A stretch of DNA of 64,000 bases from Nocardia neocaledoniensis (lineage in GTDB: Bacteria; Actinomycetota; Actinomycetes; Mycobacteriales; Mycobacteriaceae). Positions 50,705 through 58,802 of this stretch are shown here, piece by piece. A program made the translations under genes and the position numbers. The notes beneath the pieces were generated by a model. The model was given only the letters and a program-made list of their open reading frames with translations, was not told where the DNA came from and searched no databases. Where the stretch lies: NCBI RefSeq assembly GCF_029868625.1, contig NZ_JARWOJ010000132.1, forward strand, positions 1 to 64,000, given 5' to 3'. Position 1 is the first letter of the stretch; each line of letters begins with the position of its first letter.

Positions 50705-51217
50705 ATGGCATTCACCGACACCACCGGACAGCCGCGGACGATCGGCGATCAGCGCGGAACATGGGCCGCGGCAACTCTTTTCACCCGTGCGGCGCTCGGC
50801 GCGGGATTCCTGTCCGCCGTCGCGGACCGATTCGGAGTGTGGGGCGACCCGGGAACAGGCAATGTCGCCTGGGGCGATTTCACATCGTTCACCAGCTACG
50901 TCGGCGACTTGGCGCCCTACCTGCCGGATGCACTGGTCGACGTCACCGCCTGGGCCGCCACCGGCGTGGAGATCGTCCTCGGCATCGCGCTGATACTGGG
51001 CATCGTACTGCGCTGGACGGCGATCGCCGGCACGGTCACACTCGTCGCCTTCGGCGGCTCCATGTTCTTCTTCAGCGGCTTCGAGGCGCCGTTGAACGCA
51101 TCGGTGTTCAGCGCCGCGGCGGCCGCGGCACTGCTGGCGCTGTCACCGCCGAGCAGTCACGTCCTCGCCGTCGACCGGCTGCGCGGGGTGACGGCAGGCG
51201 GTCAGCCGAAGCACTGA
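50705..51217 (+). CDS. DoxX-like membrane protein
   Basis: This is a 170-residue integral membrane protein with four hydrophobic helices, including ATLFTRAALGAGFLSAV near 24 and GVEIVLGIALILGIVL near 90, as in the DoxX/SURF4-like family. Family members are linked to thiol/quinone and redox stress, but the function here is unknown. It has its own promoter and operator. The end overlaps the convergent PLP enzyme gene by 16 bases. Confidence 0.85.
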   Translation: MAFTDTTGQPRTIGDQRGTWAAATLFTRAALGAGFLSAVADRFGVWGDPGTGNVAWGDFTSFTSYVGDLAPYLPDALVDVTAWAATGVEIVLGIALILGIVLRWTAIAGTVTLVAFGGSMFFFSGFEAPLNASVFSAAAAAALLALSPPSSHVLAVDRLRGVTAGGQPKH

Positions 51218-52380
51218 CCTTCGCCGCGATAGGTGGGAACGGTTGTGCGCGAACCCGATTCGTCGACGAGGTGGATCTCGGCGAACCGTTCGCACAGTTC
51301 GCCCGCCTTGGCGTGCCGGAACCAGACGCGGTCGCCGATCTCGAGTTCGGCCCCGCCGGCGAGCGGAGTCTGCACCTCGCCCGCGCCTTCGGCGCCGAGC
51401 AGCTTCAGCCCCGCGGGCCAGACCGGCAGCGGGACCCGGCTCGGCCCGGCGGGGCCGGAGGCGATGTAGCCGCCGGCGAAGACGGTGGCGATGCTCGGGG
51501 TGGGTTTGCGCAGGACCGGCGTGGCGAAGAACAGCGCGGGGCGCGGGGTGAAGGACCGGTAGTGGTCGAACAGGGTCGGCACGTACAGGCCCGAGCCCGC
51601 GGTCACCTCGGTGACATCCGGATCGGTGATCGAGACCTCGATCGAACCGGTGCCGCCGCTGTTGACGATCTCGAGCGGCCCGGTCACCATGCGGACCGCG
51701 TCGAGCACCTGCGTGCGCCTGCGGCCGATCTCGATGGCCGACAGCCGCTTGACCACCCGCACGGCGGGATTGCTGTCGGGCAGGCCCGCGATCTGGGCCT
51801 CGTAGGTCATCACTCCGACCACCTCGAAGCCGCGCCTGCGCGCCTCGGTGGCCAGCACCGCGGCCTGATCGGGGCTGCGCACGGGCGAACGGCGGGTGCC
51901 CAGGTGCAGCGGGCCGATGCGCAGGGCGGCGTCGACATCGAGGCAGACGCGCGGGTGGACGGTGTCGGTCCCGAGGGCCGCGCGGGTGAGTTCGAGCTGG
52001 GCGACGTCGTCGATCATCAGGGTGATCGCGCTGAGCAGGGTCGGCGCGGCCGCGAGTTCGGCGAGCGCGGCCCGGTCGAGGACGGGGTAGCCGAGCAGGA
52101 TGTCGCGGGCACCGAGGCGGGCCAGCCAGATGGCCTCGCGCAGCGAGTACGCCATGATGCCGGCGAAGCCACCCTGCGCCGTGAGCCCCGTGCCGAGCAC
52201 CCGCTCCAGCACCGCGCGGCAGCGCACCGACTTGCTGGCGACCCGGACCGCGACGCCGTTCGCGCGGCGGACCAGGTCGGCGGCGTTGGCGTCGAGCGCG
52301 GCGAGGTCGACCGCGGCCAGCGGCGGGTCGAGCTCGGCGGTCGCCGCGTGCAGATCGTGCAGCGATGTCGTGTGGGTCAC
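51202..52380 (-). CDS. PLP-dependent alanine racemase-fold amino acid deaminase/aldolase
   Basis: This is a 392-residue protein of the D-threonine aldolase / D-serine dehydratase-like group. The PLP lysine is in VRVASKSVRC near residue 49, the phosphate-binding glycines are in VNSGGTGSIEV near 244, and a conserved C-terminal metal/His segment (WFRHAKAGELCERF) is visible. It acts on a D-amino acid or beta-hydroxy amino acid; the exact substrate is unknown. The start is GTG. It overlaps the DoxX-like gene tail to tail. Confidence 0.88.
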   Translation of the reverse strand: MTHTTSLHDLHAATAELDPPLAAVDLAALDANAADLVRRANGVAVRVASKSVRCRAVLERVLGTGLTAQGGFAGIMAYSLREAIWLARLGARDILLGYPVLDRAALAELAAAPTLLSAITLMIDDVAQLELTRAALGTDTVHPRVCLDVDAALRIGPLHLGTRRSPVRSPDQAAVLATEARRRGFEVVGVMTYEAQIAGLPDSNPAVRVVKRLSAIEIGRRRTQVLDAVRMVTGPLEIVNSGGTGSIEVSITDPDVTEVTAGSGLYVPTLFDHYRSFTPRPALFFATPVLRKPTPSIATVFAGGYIASGPAGPSRVPLPVWPAGLKLLGAEGAGEVQTPLAGGAELEIGDRVWFRHAKAGELCERFAEIHLVDESGSRTTVPTYRGEGQCFG

Positions 52381-52428
52381 CCGACTACTGAACCACCTAT
52401 CTGGTCAGTCGTCCAGCACTGGCGATGC

Positions 52429-52908
52429 TCAGGCCTCGACAGCCTTGAGGGTCAGGCAGCCGACCAGATCGTCGATGACCACCAGGGTGGTCTCGTCGTT
52501 GCCGTCGGCCAGCCAGCGCAGCACGGCGCCGTGGATCACCGAAACCATGTACGTGGCAACGGAATCCAGCGGCTCGAGCCATTCGGTGCCGGAGAGCCGG
52601 GCCGAGAGACCGAGGAAGCTGATGGCCTCGTCGTCCATCCGCTGGAACATCGACGTCGCGGTGGGATCGCCGACGGTCTCACCCGCGGGCGACCACCGCT
52701 GACGCAGGGTCTGCAGCGCGGCCTCGTACGCGGCGACCTGACGATCGGGCGCGGCCTTCACCAGCGGCCAATACGCACTGAGCCCGGCGTGCAGCAGCAC
52801 CCGCAGCGCCCGTACGCCGGTGGCGTCCGAGCTCGCGGCCGCCGCCTCGACGGCCTGGCACACGGCAGGTCGCAGCGAGGTTTCGGAAAGTTCACGACTG
52901 GCGCTCAA
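52429..52908 (-). CDS. TetR C-terminal-domain-like protein without HTH
   Basis: This is a 159-residue helical protein resembling the ligand-binding part of TetR regulators (VRALRVLLHAGLSAYWPLV) but with no helix-turn-helix, and no HTH is encoded upstream in any frame. A TTG start at 52908 has GAGGAG 6 bases upstream and is preferred to TTG 52914. It could be a decapitated regulator or a small-molecule-binding protein. It sits 48 bases upstream of the PLP enzyme gene on the same strand. Confidence 0.5.
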   Translation of the reverse strand: MSASRELSETSLRPAVCQAVEAAAASSDATGVRALRVLLHAGLSAYWPLVKAAPDRQVAAYEAALQTLRQRWSPAGETVGDPTATSMFQRMDDEAISFLGLSARLSGTEWLEPLDSVATYMVSVIHGAVLRWLADGNDETTLVVIDDLVGCLTLKAVEA

Positions 52909-53304
52909 CGACAACTCCTCGGCAACAAATTTCGCTGCCCGCGGCGGTGCGAGCTTCGCGGAGAGATCGTCCGGATGCGGATCAACCTATCCAACAAGCT
53001 CGATCTTAGAAGGTTTTCTGGATTCACGAACTGATTCAGCCGCCCTTTTCAGACTGAAAGATTGTTTTGTTACCCGAATGCGACCTTGTGTAAAACCGAC
53101 CATACGGTTGAATTCGGTCATTCGAGCGACTTCGGCGCCCCGGGCCGCAGTCGGACTACCGGTCAATACTACAAGTCGGCGCAGGTCCGGCCACTTCCTG
53201 TGGGCGACGGCACAGTGGCACCCGACGAAACAGACACAACACAGTGCGTGTCGGAACAGCGAACTCGGGCGCGGCGGCGACAATCGCGCCGATAACCTGG
53301 TCGA
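52909..53304. other. gene-free, less GC-rich intergenic region
   Basis: These 396 bases contain no credible gene on either strand. Composition is clearly less GC-rich from about 52980 to 53130, with runs such as TTTTCTGG and GATTGTTTTGTTACC. It separates the TetR-like gene from the divergent phosphatase gene and may hold promoters or a small RNA; I see no clear hairpin with a U-tract. The -10-like TAACCT at 53293-53298 belongs to the phosphatase. Confidence 0.55.
53293..53298 (+). promoter_or_regulatory. -10-like TAACCT, possible leaderless start
   Basis: TAACCT ends 6 bases before the GTG of the phosphatase gene and there is no ribosome site between them, consistent with leaderless transcription. 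Confidence 0.4.
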
Positions 53305-54051
53305 GTGACTCTCTCGCCTCCCGCCGATCAGTTCGCCCTGAGCGGCACCTTCAATTTCCGCGATGTGGGCGGACTTCGTACCGCCGACGGCGCGACTACC
53401 CGATCCGGCGTGTTGTTGCGCTCGGCCCAGCTGAGCGGTCTCGACGCGAACGGGCACGACACCCTGCGCGCGCTGCGCGTCACCGATGTGCACGACCTGC
53501 GCGGCCTGCCCGAGATCGACCACATCGGCCACGACTCGCTCCCCGCGGGCGTCCGCCTGCACGTCACCCCGTTCGACTCCCGGATGGGCGAGGCCCCGCC
53601 GCACGAGGCCGAGGAAGCCGTCTCCGCGCGCGACCACATGATCGAGGTGTACCGGGCGTTCCCGGTGATGCCGGAGGCCAGCGAGGCGATCATCCGGCTC
53701 GCGAACTCCGTCGTCGACGGTGACGGCGCCGCGCTGGTGCACTGCGCGGCGGGCAAGGACCGCACCGGTTGGGCCGTGGCCACCCTGCTGCGCGCGGTCG
53801 GCGTCACCGAGGACCACGTCTACACCGACTACCTGGCCAGCAACGCCGCCGTCGAGCCGCTGCGCACGATGCTCGAGCCCAAGATCGCGGCGGGCGCGCA
53901 GCTGTCCGACGACCTGCTCGGCGTGCGGGTCGACTACCTGCGCACCGCCGACACCACGGTGCGCGAGAGCTACGGCGACGCCGAAGGCTACCTGCGCGCG
54001 ATCGGGCTCACCGGCGCGCTGCGCGCGGCCCTGCGCGCCCGGCTGGTCTGA
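53305..54051 (+). CDS. PtpB-like protein tyrosine/phosphoinositide phosphatase
   Basis: This is a 248-residue phosphatase with the P-loop HCAAGKDRTGWA near residue 148 and the N-terminal FNFRDVGGLRTADG, the signature of the MptpB group. M. tuberculosis PtpB is a secreted virulence phosphatase acting on phosphotyrosine and phosphoinositides; there is no signal peptide here either. The GTG start fits a leaderless promoter. It converges with the AMP-binding gene with a single base between stops. Confidence 0.93.
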   Translation: MTLSPPADQFALSGTFNFRDVGGLRTADGATTRSGVLLRSAQLSGLDANGHDTLRALRVTDVHDLRGLPEIDHIGHDSLPAGVRLHVTPFDSRMGEAPPHEAEEAVSARDHMIEVYRAFPVMPEASEAIIRLANSVVDGDGAALVHCAAGKDRTGWAVATLLRAVGVTEDHVYTDYLASNAAVEPLRTMLEPKIAAGAQLSDDLLGVRVDYLRTADTTVRESYGDAEGYLRAIGLTGALRAALRARLV

Positions 54052-54052
54052 G

Positions 54053-55312
54053 TCAGAGCCCGCTGACCCGGCGCTGGCGGACCGGCAGCACCGCGCTGAC
54101 CAGTCCGTCGGAGTCGATGCTCACCAGATTGCCCGTGTGGAACCACGTTCCGCTGAACCGGACCGCCGACGCGTCGGGATCGTTCCAGTAGCGCCTGCTC
54201 ACATTCGGCCCGCGACACAGCAATTCGCCGCGCCCGGCGGGCGCCTGCGGGCCCGCGAGCGCCAATTCGGTACCGCCGAAGGCGAATCCGAGGGTCGAGC
54301 CAGATTCGGCGCGGTCGGTGTCGTCGACCATCAGGCCGATGCCGCTGGTCTCGGTGGCACCCCAGACCGACCACTGCCGCGCGGCGGGGAACTGCGCGCG
54401 CAGCGCCGCGGTGAGCGACGCGGGCGCCGCCGCGGCGGCGCGTTCGGAGCGGTGACAGGCCTTGCTGATCCGCCGGACACCGCGCCCGGCGCCGCTGCCG
54501 AGGAGTTCGGGCAGCAGACCCGCGAGGATGCGCGGGGTGGCCGAGACGGTGTCGATCCGCTCGGCGGCGAGCACATCGGCGAGGCGGTGTGGGCGTGGCG
54601 CCAGGACGACCGTGCCGCCGACGGCGAAGGTCGGCAGCAGCTGATCGACACAGCCACTGGCGTGCGCCAAGGGCAGCAGCATCAGATTGCGGAGACCGTC
54701 GGCGGGCAGGTCGAGCGCGCCGACCACCGACGACACCGCCGAGAGCAGGTTCTCGTTGGTCAGCTCCACCCCGGTCGGCACCGGCTGCCGCGCCGCGGTG
54801 CCGGTGTAGCAGAGCAGCGCGGGGTCGGCCAGGGCCGCGCCGTCGTCGATGTAGGCGGCGCTGTCGGGCAGCGGTCCGTCGGGGCCGAGCACGAAATCGG
54901 CACGGCTGTCGGCGATCACGCGCTCGGCGATCGCGGCGGGCAGCGTGTCGGGCACCAGCACCGGCACGGCGCCGGAGAGCAGCGCGCCGAGGAAGGCCTG
55001 GACCCAGCGCGCGCTCGTCGGCATGTGCACCGCGACCCGATCGCCGTAGCCGATGCCGTGGTCCTGCAGCCCGCCGGCGATGCGCGAGGCGCTGTGCCAC
55101 AGTTCGCGGTAGGTCAGTCGCGGGCCACCGACCTCGACCACCGCCTCGCGGCCGGTGAACGAGTGGACCCGCAGATCGAGCAGCTCGGTGAGGGCCGGAT
55201 TGAGGTCACCGTAGCGCAGGATGCCGTCAGAACCCCTGGTCAGCCGCCCGGCCGCACCCTTGGCGGGGAACTCGATGATGGTCGCGCCCTGCTCGTTCTC
55301 GTTCTGACCCAT
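54053..55312 (-). CDS. AMP-binding (acyl-CoA synthetase-like) protein, C-terminal domain missing
   Basis: This is a 419-residue protein with the N-terminal large domain of ANL adenylate-forming enzymes. The P-loop (TGTAARQPVPTGV) is degenerate, and WGATETSG and TGNLVSID are present. It stops at LPVRQRRVSGL, where the hinge should continue into a ~100-residue C-terminal domain carrying the catalytic lysine. The chain ends in a stop one base away from the phosphatase stop, so this is not a window artefact. It may be a decayed enzyme or a binding protein. ATG 55312 is chosen for GGGG upstream and the polar MGQNENEQ start. Confidence 0.8.
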   Translation of the reverse strand: MGQNENEQGATIIEFPAKGAAGRLTRGSDGILRYGDLNPALTELLDLRVHSFTGREAVVEVGGPRLTYRELWHSASRIAGGLQDHGIGYGDRVAVHMPTSARWVQAFLGALLSGAVPVLVPDTLPAAIAERVIADSRADFVLGPDGPLPDSAAYIDDGAALADPALLCYTGTAARQPVPTGVELTNENLLSAVSSVVGALDLPADGLRNLMLLPLAHASGCVDQLLPTFAVGGTVVLAPRPHRLADVLAAERIDTVSATPRILAGLLPELLGSGAGRGVRRISKACHRSERAAAAAPASLTAALRAQFPAARQWSVWGATETSGIGLMVDDTDRAESGSTLGFAFGGTELALAGPQAPAGRGELLCRGPNVSRRYWNDPDASAVRFSGTWFHTGNLVSIDSDGLVSAVLPVRQRRVSGL

Positions 55313-55395
55313 CCCCGACCTCCACGTACGTCGATGCGGCACCGCACCACCGACTATATGACGTGGATCACATCGCTGTCAGTCACTCGGGCGGG

Positions 55396-56190
55396 TCATT
55401 CGCCGCGATAGGTCGCCTTACCGGGCCCGACCTCGAGGAAACTGCGCACGGCGCCGCGCAGGTCGGCGGTGTCGAACAGCTCGCCGGAGACCTCGGGCGT
55501 CACCGAATCCGCGTGTGCCACACCACCGGAACGCCACGCCTCGATGATCTGCTTGGTCGCGGCGTGCGCCCGGGTCGGGCCCTCGGCCAGGCGGGTGAGC
55601 AGCGCGGTGGTGGCGGACTCGAGGTCCTCGTGCACGGCGTTGACCACGCCCCACTCGGCCATGGTCGCGGCGTCGTAGAGGTCGCCGGTCATCACGAACT
55701 CGCGGGCGCGGCCGGAACCGGCCCGTTCGGCCAGGCGCTGCGGGCCGCCCATCGACGGCGTCAGCCCGACGACCGTCTCGACCAGCCCGAACTTGGCCTT
55801 CGGCGCGGCCAGGATGATGTCGCAGGCCAGCGAGATCTCGAAGGCCGCGGTGAGGGTGAGCCCGTGCGCGGCGAACACCACCGGGCACGGCAGCGCCTCG
55901 AGCGGGTGGATGATCTGGCCGAACAGGTCCCGCCACAGCTGCGCGCCCTGCTCGACGCTGAGCCCGTCGAAGACGTTGACGTCGACACCGCCGGAGACGA
56001 CCTTGCCCTCGGCCTTGATCAGCACCGCGCGCGGCGGCTGCTTGCTCACCGCGGCGATATCGGCGATCAGCGAGTCCATCAGCGCGCGGTCGAACAGGTT
56101 CAGCGGCGGGTGCGCGAGGGTGATCGTGGCGATCTCCGCGCCGGCGGCGGTGAACTCGCGGGTGAGGCGGGTGGGGTTCGTTTCACTCAT
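55396..56190 (-). CDS. enoyl-CoA hydratase/isomerase-family protein
   Basis: This is a 264-residue crotonase-fold protein. The oxyanion-hole regions are KVVSGGVDVNVF near 65 and AHGLTLTAAFEISLACD near 110, and FGLVETVVGLTPSMGG carries a catalytic-type Glu. It hydrates or isomerises an enoyl-CoA in fatty-acid breakdown. It lies 83 bases upstream of the AMP-binding gene on the same strand, so a fatty-acid-linked operon is possible. Confidence 0.92.
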   Translation of the reverse strand: MSETNPTRLTREFTAAGAEIATITLAHPPLNLFDRALMDSLIADIAAVSKQPPRAVLIKAEGKVVSGGVDVNVFDGLSVEQGAQLWRDLFGQIIHPLEALPCPVVFAAHGLTLTAAFEISLACDIILAAPKAKFGLVETVVGLTPSMGGPQRLAERAGSGRAREFVMTGDLYDAATMAEWGVVNAVHEDLESATTALLTRLAEGPTRAHAATKQIIEAWRSGGVAHADSVTPEVSGELFDTADLRGAVRSFLEVGPGKATYRGE

Positions 56191-56332
56191 CCGGTCAGCC
56201 TAGAACCGGACGGAGGAGACCGCGCCCACACATCGGAACCCACGAGGTGTCGGTACTCGTTGGCAAGATGAGCTGTCGGGGACCACGGTGCCCTACAGTT
56301 CGTTTCGTCGGGGCGAAGAGGAGGACGACGCC

Positions 56333-57052
56333 GTGTTCAACAAAGCGATCGAAAAGGCCGTGGTCGATGTACTCGACACCGGTTCGAAACTGCAGGCGCC
56401 CGCCGTGCGGCGCTATGTCGAATTCCTGCGTGAACGTCATCCCGGTGAGAACCCGGCCCAGATCGTGGAACGGCTGGAGAAGCAGTACCTGCTCGCCGTC
56501 ACCGGCAGTGGCGCCGCGGTCGGCGCGACCGCGGCCGTGCCGGGTGTCGGCACCCTGGCCGCGCTCGGCGCGGTCGGCGCCGAGACCGCGTTCTTCATGG
56601 AGGCCTCGGCCCTGTTCACCCTCGCCCAGGCCTACGTGCACGGCATCGAGCCGGAGGACAAGGAGGCCAGGCGCGCGATGGTGCTCGCCGTCGTCCTCGG
56701 TGACGCGGGCATGGCGATCGTGCAGAAGGGCCTCGGCACCTCGTCCAAGAACTGGGCGGGCACGCTCGCCAACAAGGTCCCCGGCATGGCCGCGATCAAC
56801 AGCAGGCTGCTGCAACAGTTCATCAAGCGCTTCATCACCAAGCGGGCCGCGCTGATGGCGGGCAAGATCCTGCCCGCCGGGATCGGCGCGGCCATCGGCG
56901 GCGCGGGCAACCGGGCGCTGGGCAAGGTGACGATCGACAACGCGCACAAGGCCTTCGGGCCCGCCCCCTCGATCTGGCCCACGCCGCTGCACCGGGTGAT
57001 CGACGCCGACCCGCTGCCCGCGATCGACGCCGCCCCGGCGAAGAAGCCGTGA
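56333..57052 (+). CDS. EcsC-like hydrophobic protein
   Basis: This is a 239-residue protein with a central stretch of Gly/Ala-rich hydrophobic helices (VGATAAVPGVGTLAALGAVGAETAFFMEASALF) and a second near 180-205, resembling EcsC-family proteins. The function is unknown. The GTG at 56333 has GAGGAGG 8 bases upstream, which decides the start over the frame beginning at 56288. It overlaps the next gene by GTGA and so belongs to the ABC operon that leads to kgd. Confidence 0.65.
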   Translation: MFNKAIEKAVVDVLDTGSKLQAPAVRRYVEFLRERHPGENPAQIVERLEKQYLLAVTGSGAAVGATAAVPGVGTLAALGAVGAETAFFMEASALFTLAQAYVHGIEPEDKEARRAMVLAVVLGDAGMAIVQKGLGTSSKNWAGTLANKVPGMAAINSRLLQQFIKRFITKRAALMAGKILPAGIGAAIGGAGNRALGKVTIDNAHKAFGPAPSIWPTPLHRVIDADPLPAIDAAPAKKP

Positions 57053-58020
57053 GCGCGCGCCGCGGCGACGCCGTCCTGGTGCGTGGCGTCGGCAAGCAGT
57101 TCGACCTGGTCGACGCCGTGCGCGGGGTCGATTTCGCGGTGCGGGCCGGGACGGTGACCGCGCTCGTCGGCCCGACCGGCGCGGGCAAGTCGACCCTGCT
57201 GCGGATGATCCTCGGCGTCCAGCGGCCGAGCACCGGCGCCGTCGAGATCGACCTGCCCGGTTCGGGGCCGCGGCGGATCGGCGCGGTGCTCAATCCGCGC
57301 GGCCTGCACCCGGCGCGCACCGTGTACGACCATCTGCGCTGCTACGCGCCTCTGGCCGGGGTGTCGCGGCGGCGCGTCGACGCGGTACTCGGCGAGACCG
57401 GCCTCGCCGCGGTCGCCGACACCGTCATCGCGGGGTTGCAGCCCGGTCAGCAGACCCGGCTGGCCCTGGCGACCGCACTGCTCGCCGATCCTCCGCTGCT
57501 GGTGCTCGACGACCCGTTCGTCGACGCGGAGCCGTTCGAACGCGGCTGGCTGCACGATCTGCTGCGCCGCCACACCGCCCGCGGCGGCACCGTGCTGGTG
57601 AGTTCGGACAAGCTCGCCGACGTGGTGGCGACCGCGGATCAGCTGGTGGTAGTGAGCGAGGGCACCGTCGTCTGGCAGGGCACCCCGGCGAAACTGCGCC
57701 GCGGCCATCCCGACCGGCTCGTCGTCGCGGCGGCGCCGTCGATCGCGCTGGCCACCGCGCTGGCCGCGCGCGGCTACACCGACGCCGTGATGCGGCCCGA
57801 CGGCAGGCTCGCCGTCGCCGAGGCGAGCGAAGCGACCATCCGTTCCATCGCCGAGACCGCGCAGGTGCGCATCGCGAGCATCGTCACCGACCCGATCCAC
57901 CCCGACCGGGTCCTGGCCTCGCTGACCAAACCGCGCCGCCACCGGCACACCAGGCCGACGCCACCGGCGGTTCCCGCCGTGTTCGCCCCGGCCCCGACCT
58001 CCCCCGGGATGCCACGATGA
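57049..58020 (+). CDS. ABC transporter ATP-binding protein with degenerate signature
   Basis: This is a 323-residue ABC ATPase. Walker A GPTGAGKST near 42 is intact, but the signature is LQPGQQTRLALA in place of LSGGQ, and Walker B reads LLVLDDPFVD, with Asp where the catalytic Glu normally sits. A long C-terminal extension ends in a Pro/Arg-rich tail. Hydrolysis may be slow. The start overlaps the upstream stop (GTGA), and its own stop overlaps the permease gene (ATGA), so the set is co-translated. Confidence 0.9.
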   Translation: MSARRGDAVLVRGVGKQFDLVDAVRGVDFAVRAGTVTALVGPTGAGKSTLLRMILGVQRPSTGAVEIDLPGSGPRRIGAVLNPRGLHPARTVYDHLRCYAPLAGVSRRRVDAVLGETGLAAVADTVIAGLQPGQQTRLALATALLADPPLLVLDDPFVDAEPFERGWLHDLLRRHTARGGTVLVSSDKLADVVATADQLVVVSEGTVVWQGTPAKLRRGHPDRLVVAAAPSIALATALAARGYTDAVMRPDGRLAVAEASEATIRSIAETAQVRIASIVTDPIHPDRVLASLTKPRRHRHTRPTPPAVPAVFAPAPTSPGMPR

Positions 58021-58802
58021 CCTCCTCCGTGCTGCCCGCCGACCTCGTCCCCGGCATCGAGTCCGAGGCGCGCAAGGTGCTCGCCGTGCGCCAGTCCCGG
58101 CTGCTGCTCGGCGCGCCCGTCGTGCTGGCGCTGGTCGCGACGCTGATCACCGGACTGATGGCGGGGCCGATCGATCCGAAGGGCCAGCCGGCCACCGGTG
58201 CCGCCACGATCGGGCTCTATCTGGGCCTGATCGCGACCTTCGTGGTGGCCGCGCTGCTCGGTATCGCCGCCACCGGTGGCGAATACCGCCGCAAGACCAT
58301 GGCGCTGACCGTGCTGTTCGCCCCGGACCGCGATCGGCTGGTCACCGCCAAGTACGTCACGCTCGCCGGGTACGCGTTCGCGGTCGCGCTCGCCACGGAA
58401 CTGGCGAGCCTGCTCGCTCTCGTCGTCGCCGCGCGCGGCAAGTTCGAATTCGGCTGGCGCCTGCTCGAGGTGCTCGGCGCGGGTCTGCTGGTGGCCATGT
58501 GCTGGGCGGTGCTCGGCGCGGGGATCGGGCTGCTGACGCGCACGGTCAACAGCGCGCTGTGGCTGATCCTCGGCTGGGCGTTCGTGCTGGAACCGCTGAT
58601 CTGGCTGGTGGCCAAGGGCTTCGGCGCCGGCGGCTTCGCCGCACTGCTGCCGGTCTCGGCGACCGTCGCCGGCGTGAGCGCTGGTTCCTTCGCCGAGGCG
58701 GAGGTGTTCGCGCCGACACCCGCCGCGCTGGTGGTGCTGCTGTTGTGGACCGCCGGGGTCGGCGCCGCGGGCTGGTGGGACCTGCGCAGCCGCGACCTGT
58801 AG
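58017..58802 (+). CDS. ABC-2-like transporter permease
   Basis: This is a 261-residue membrane protein with about six hydrophobic helices, including LLLGAPVVLALVATLITGLM, GLYLGLIATFVVAALLGIAA and LLWTAGVGAAGWWDL at the end. A cytoplasmic loop GGEYRRKTMALTVLFAPDR is typical of the ABC-2-type permeases related to NatB. It pairs with the ATPase directly upstream. Its TAG overlaps the GTG of the exporter gene downstream (TAGTG). Confidence 0.88.
   Translation: MTSSVLPADLVPGIESEARKVLAVRQSRLLLGAPVVLALVATLITGLMAGPIDPKGQPATGAATIGLYLGLIATFVVAALLGIAATGGEYRRKTMALTVLFAPDRDRLVTAKYVTLAGYAFAVALATELASLLALVVAARGKFEFGWRLLEVLGAGLLVAMCWAVLGAGIGLLTRTVNSALWLILGWAFVLEPLIWLVAKGFGAGGFAALLPVSATVAGVSAGSFAEAEVFAPTPAALVVLLLWTAGVGAAGWWDLRSRDL

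Noticed and set aside
52383..52408. near-palindrome ACTGAACCA...TGGTCAGT upstream of the PLP enzyme
   Set aside because: The arms are unequal, and the neighbouring TetR-like protein has no HTH, so an operator call is not supported.
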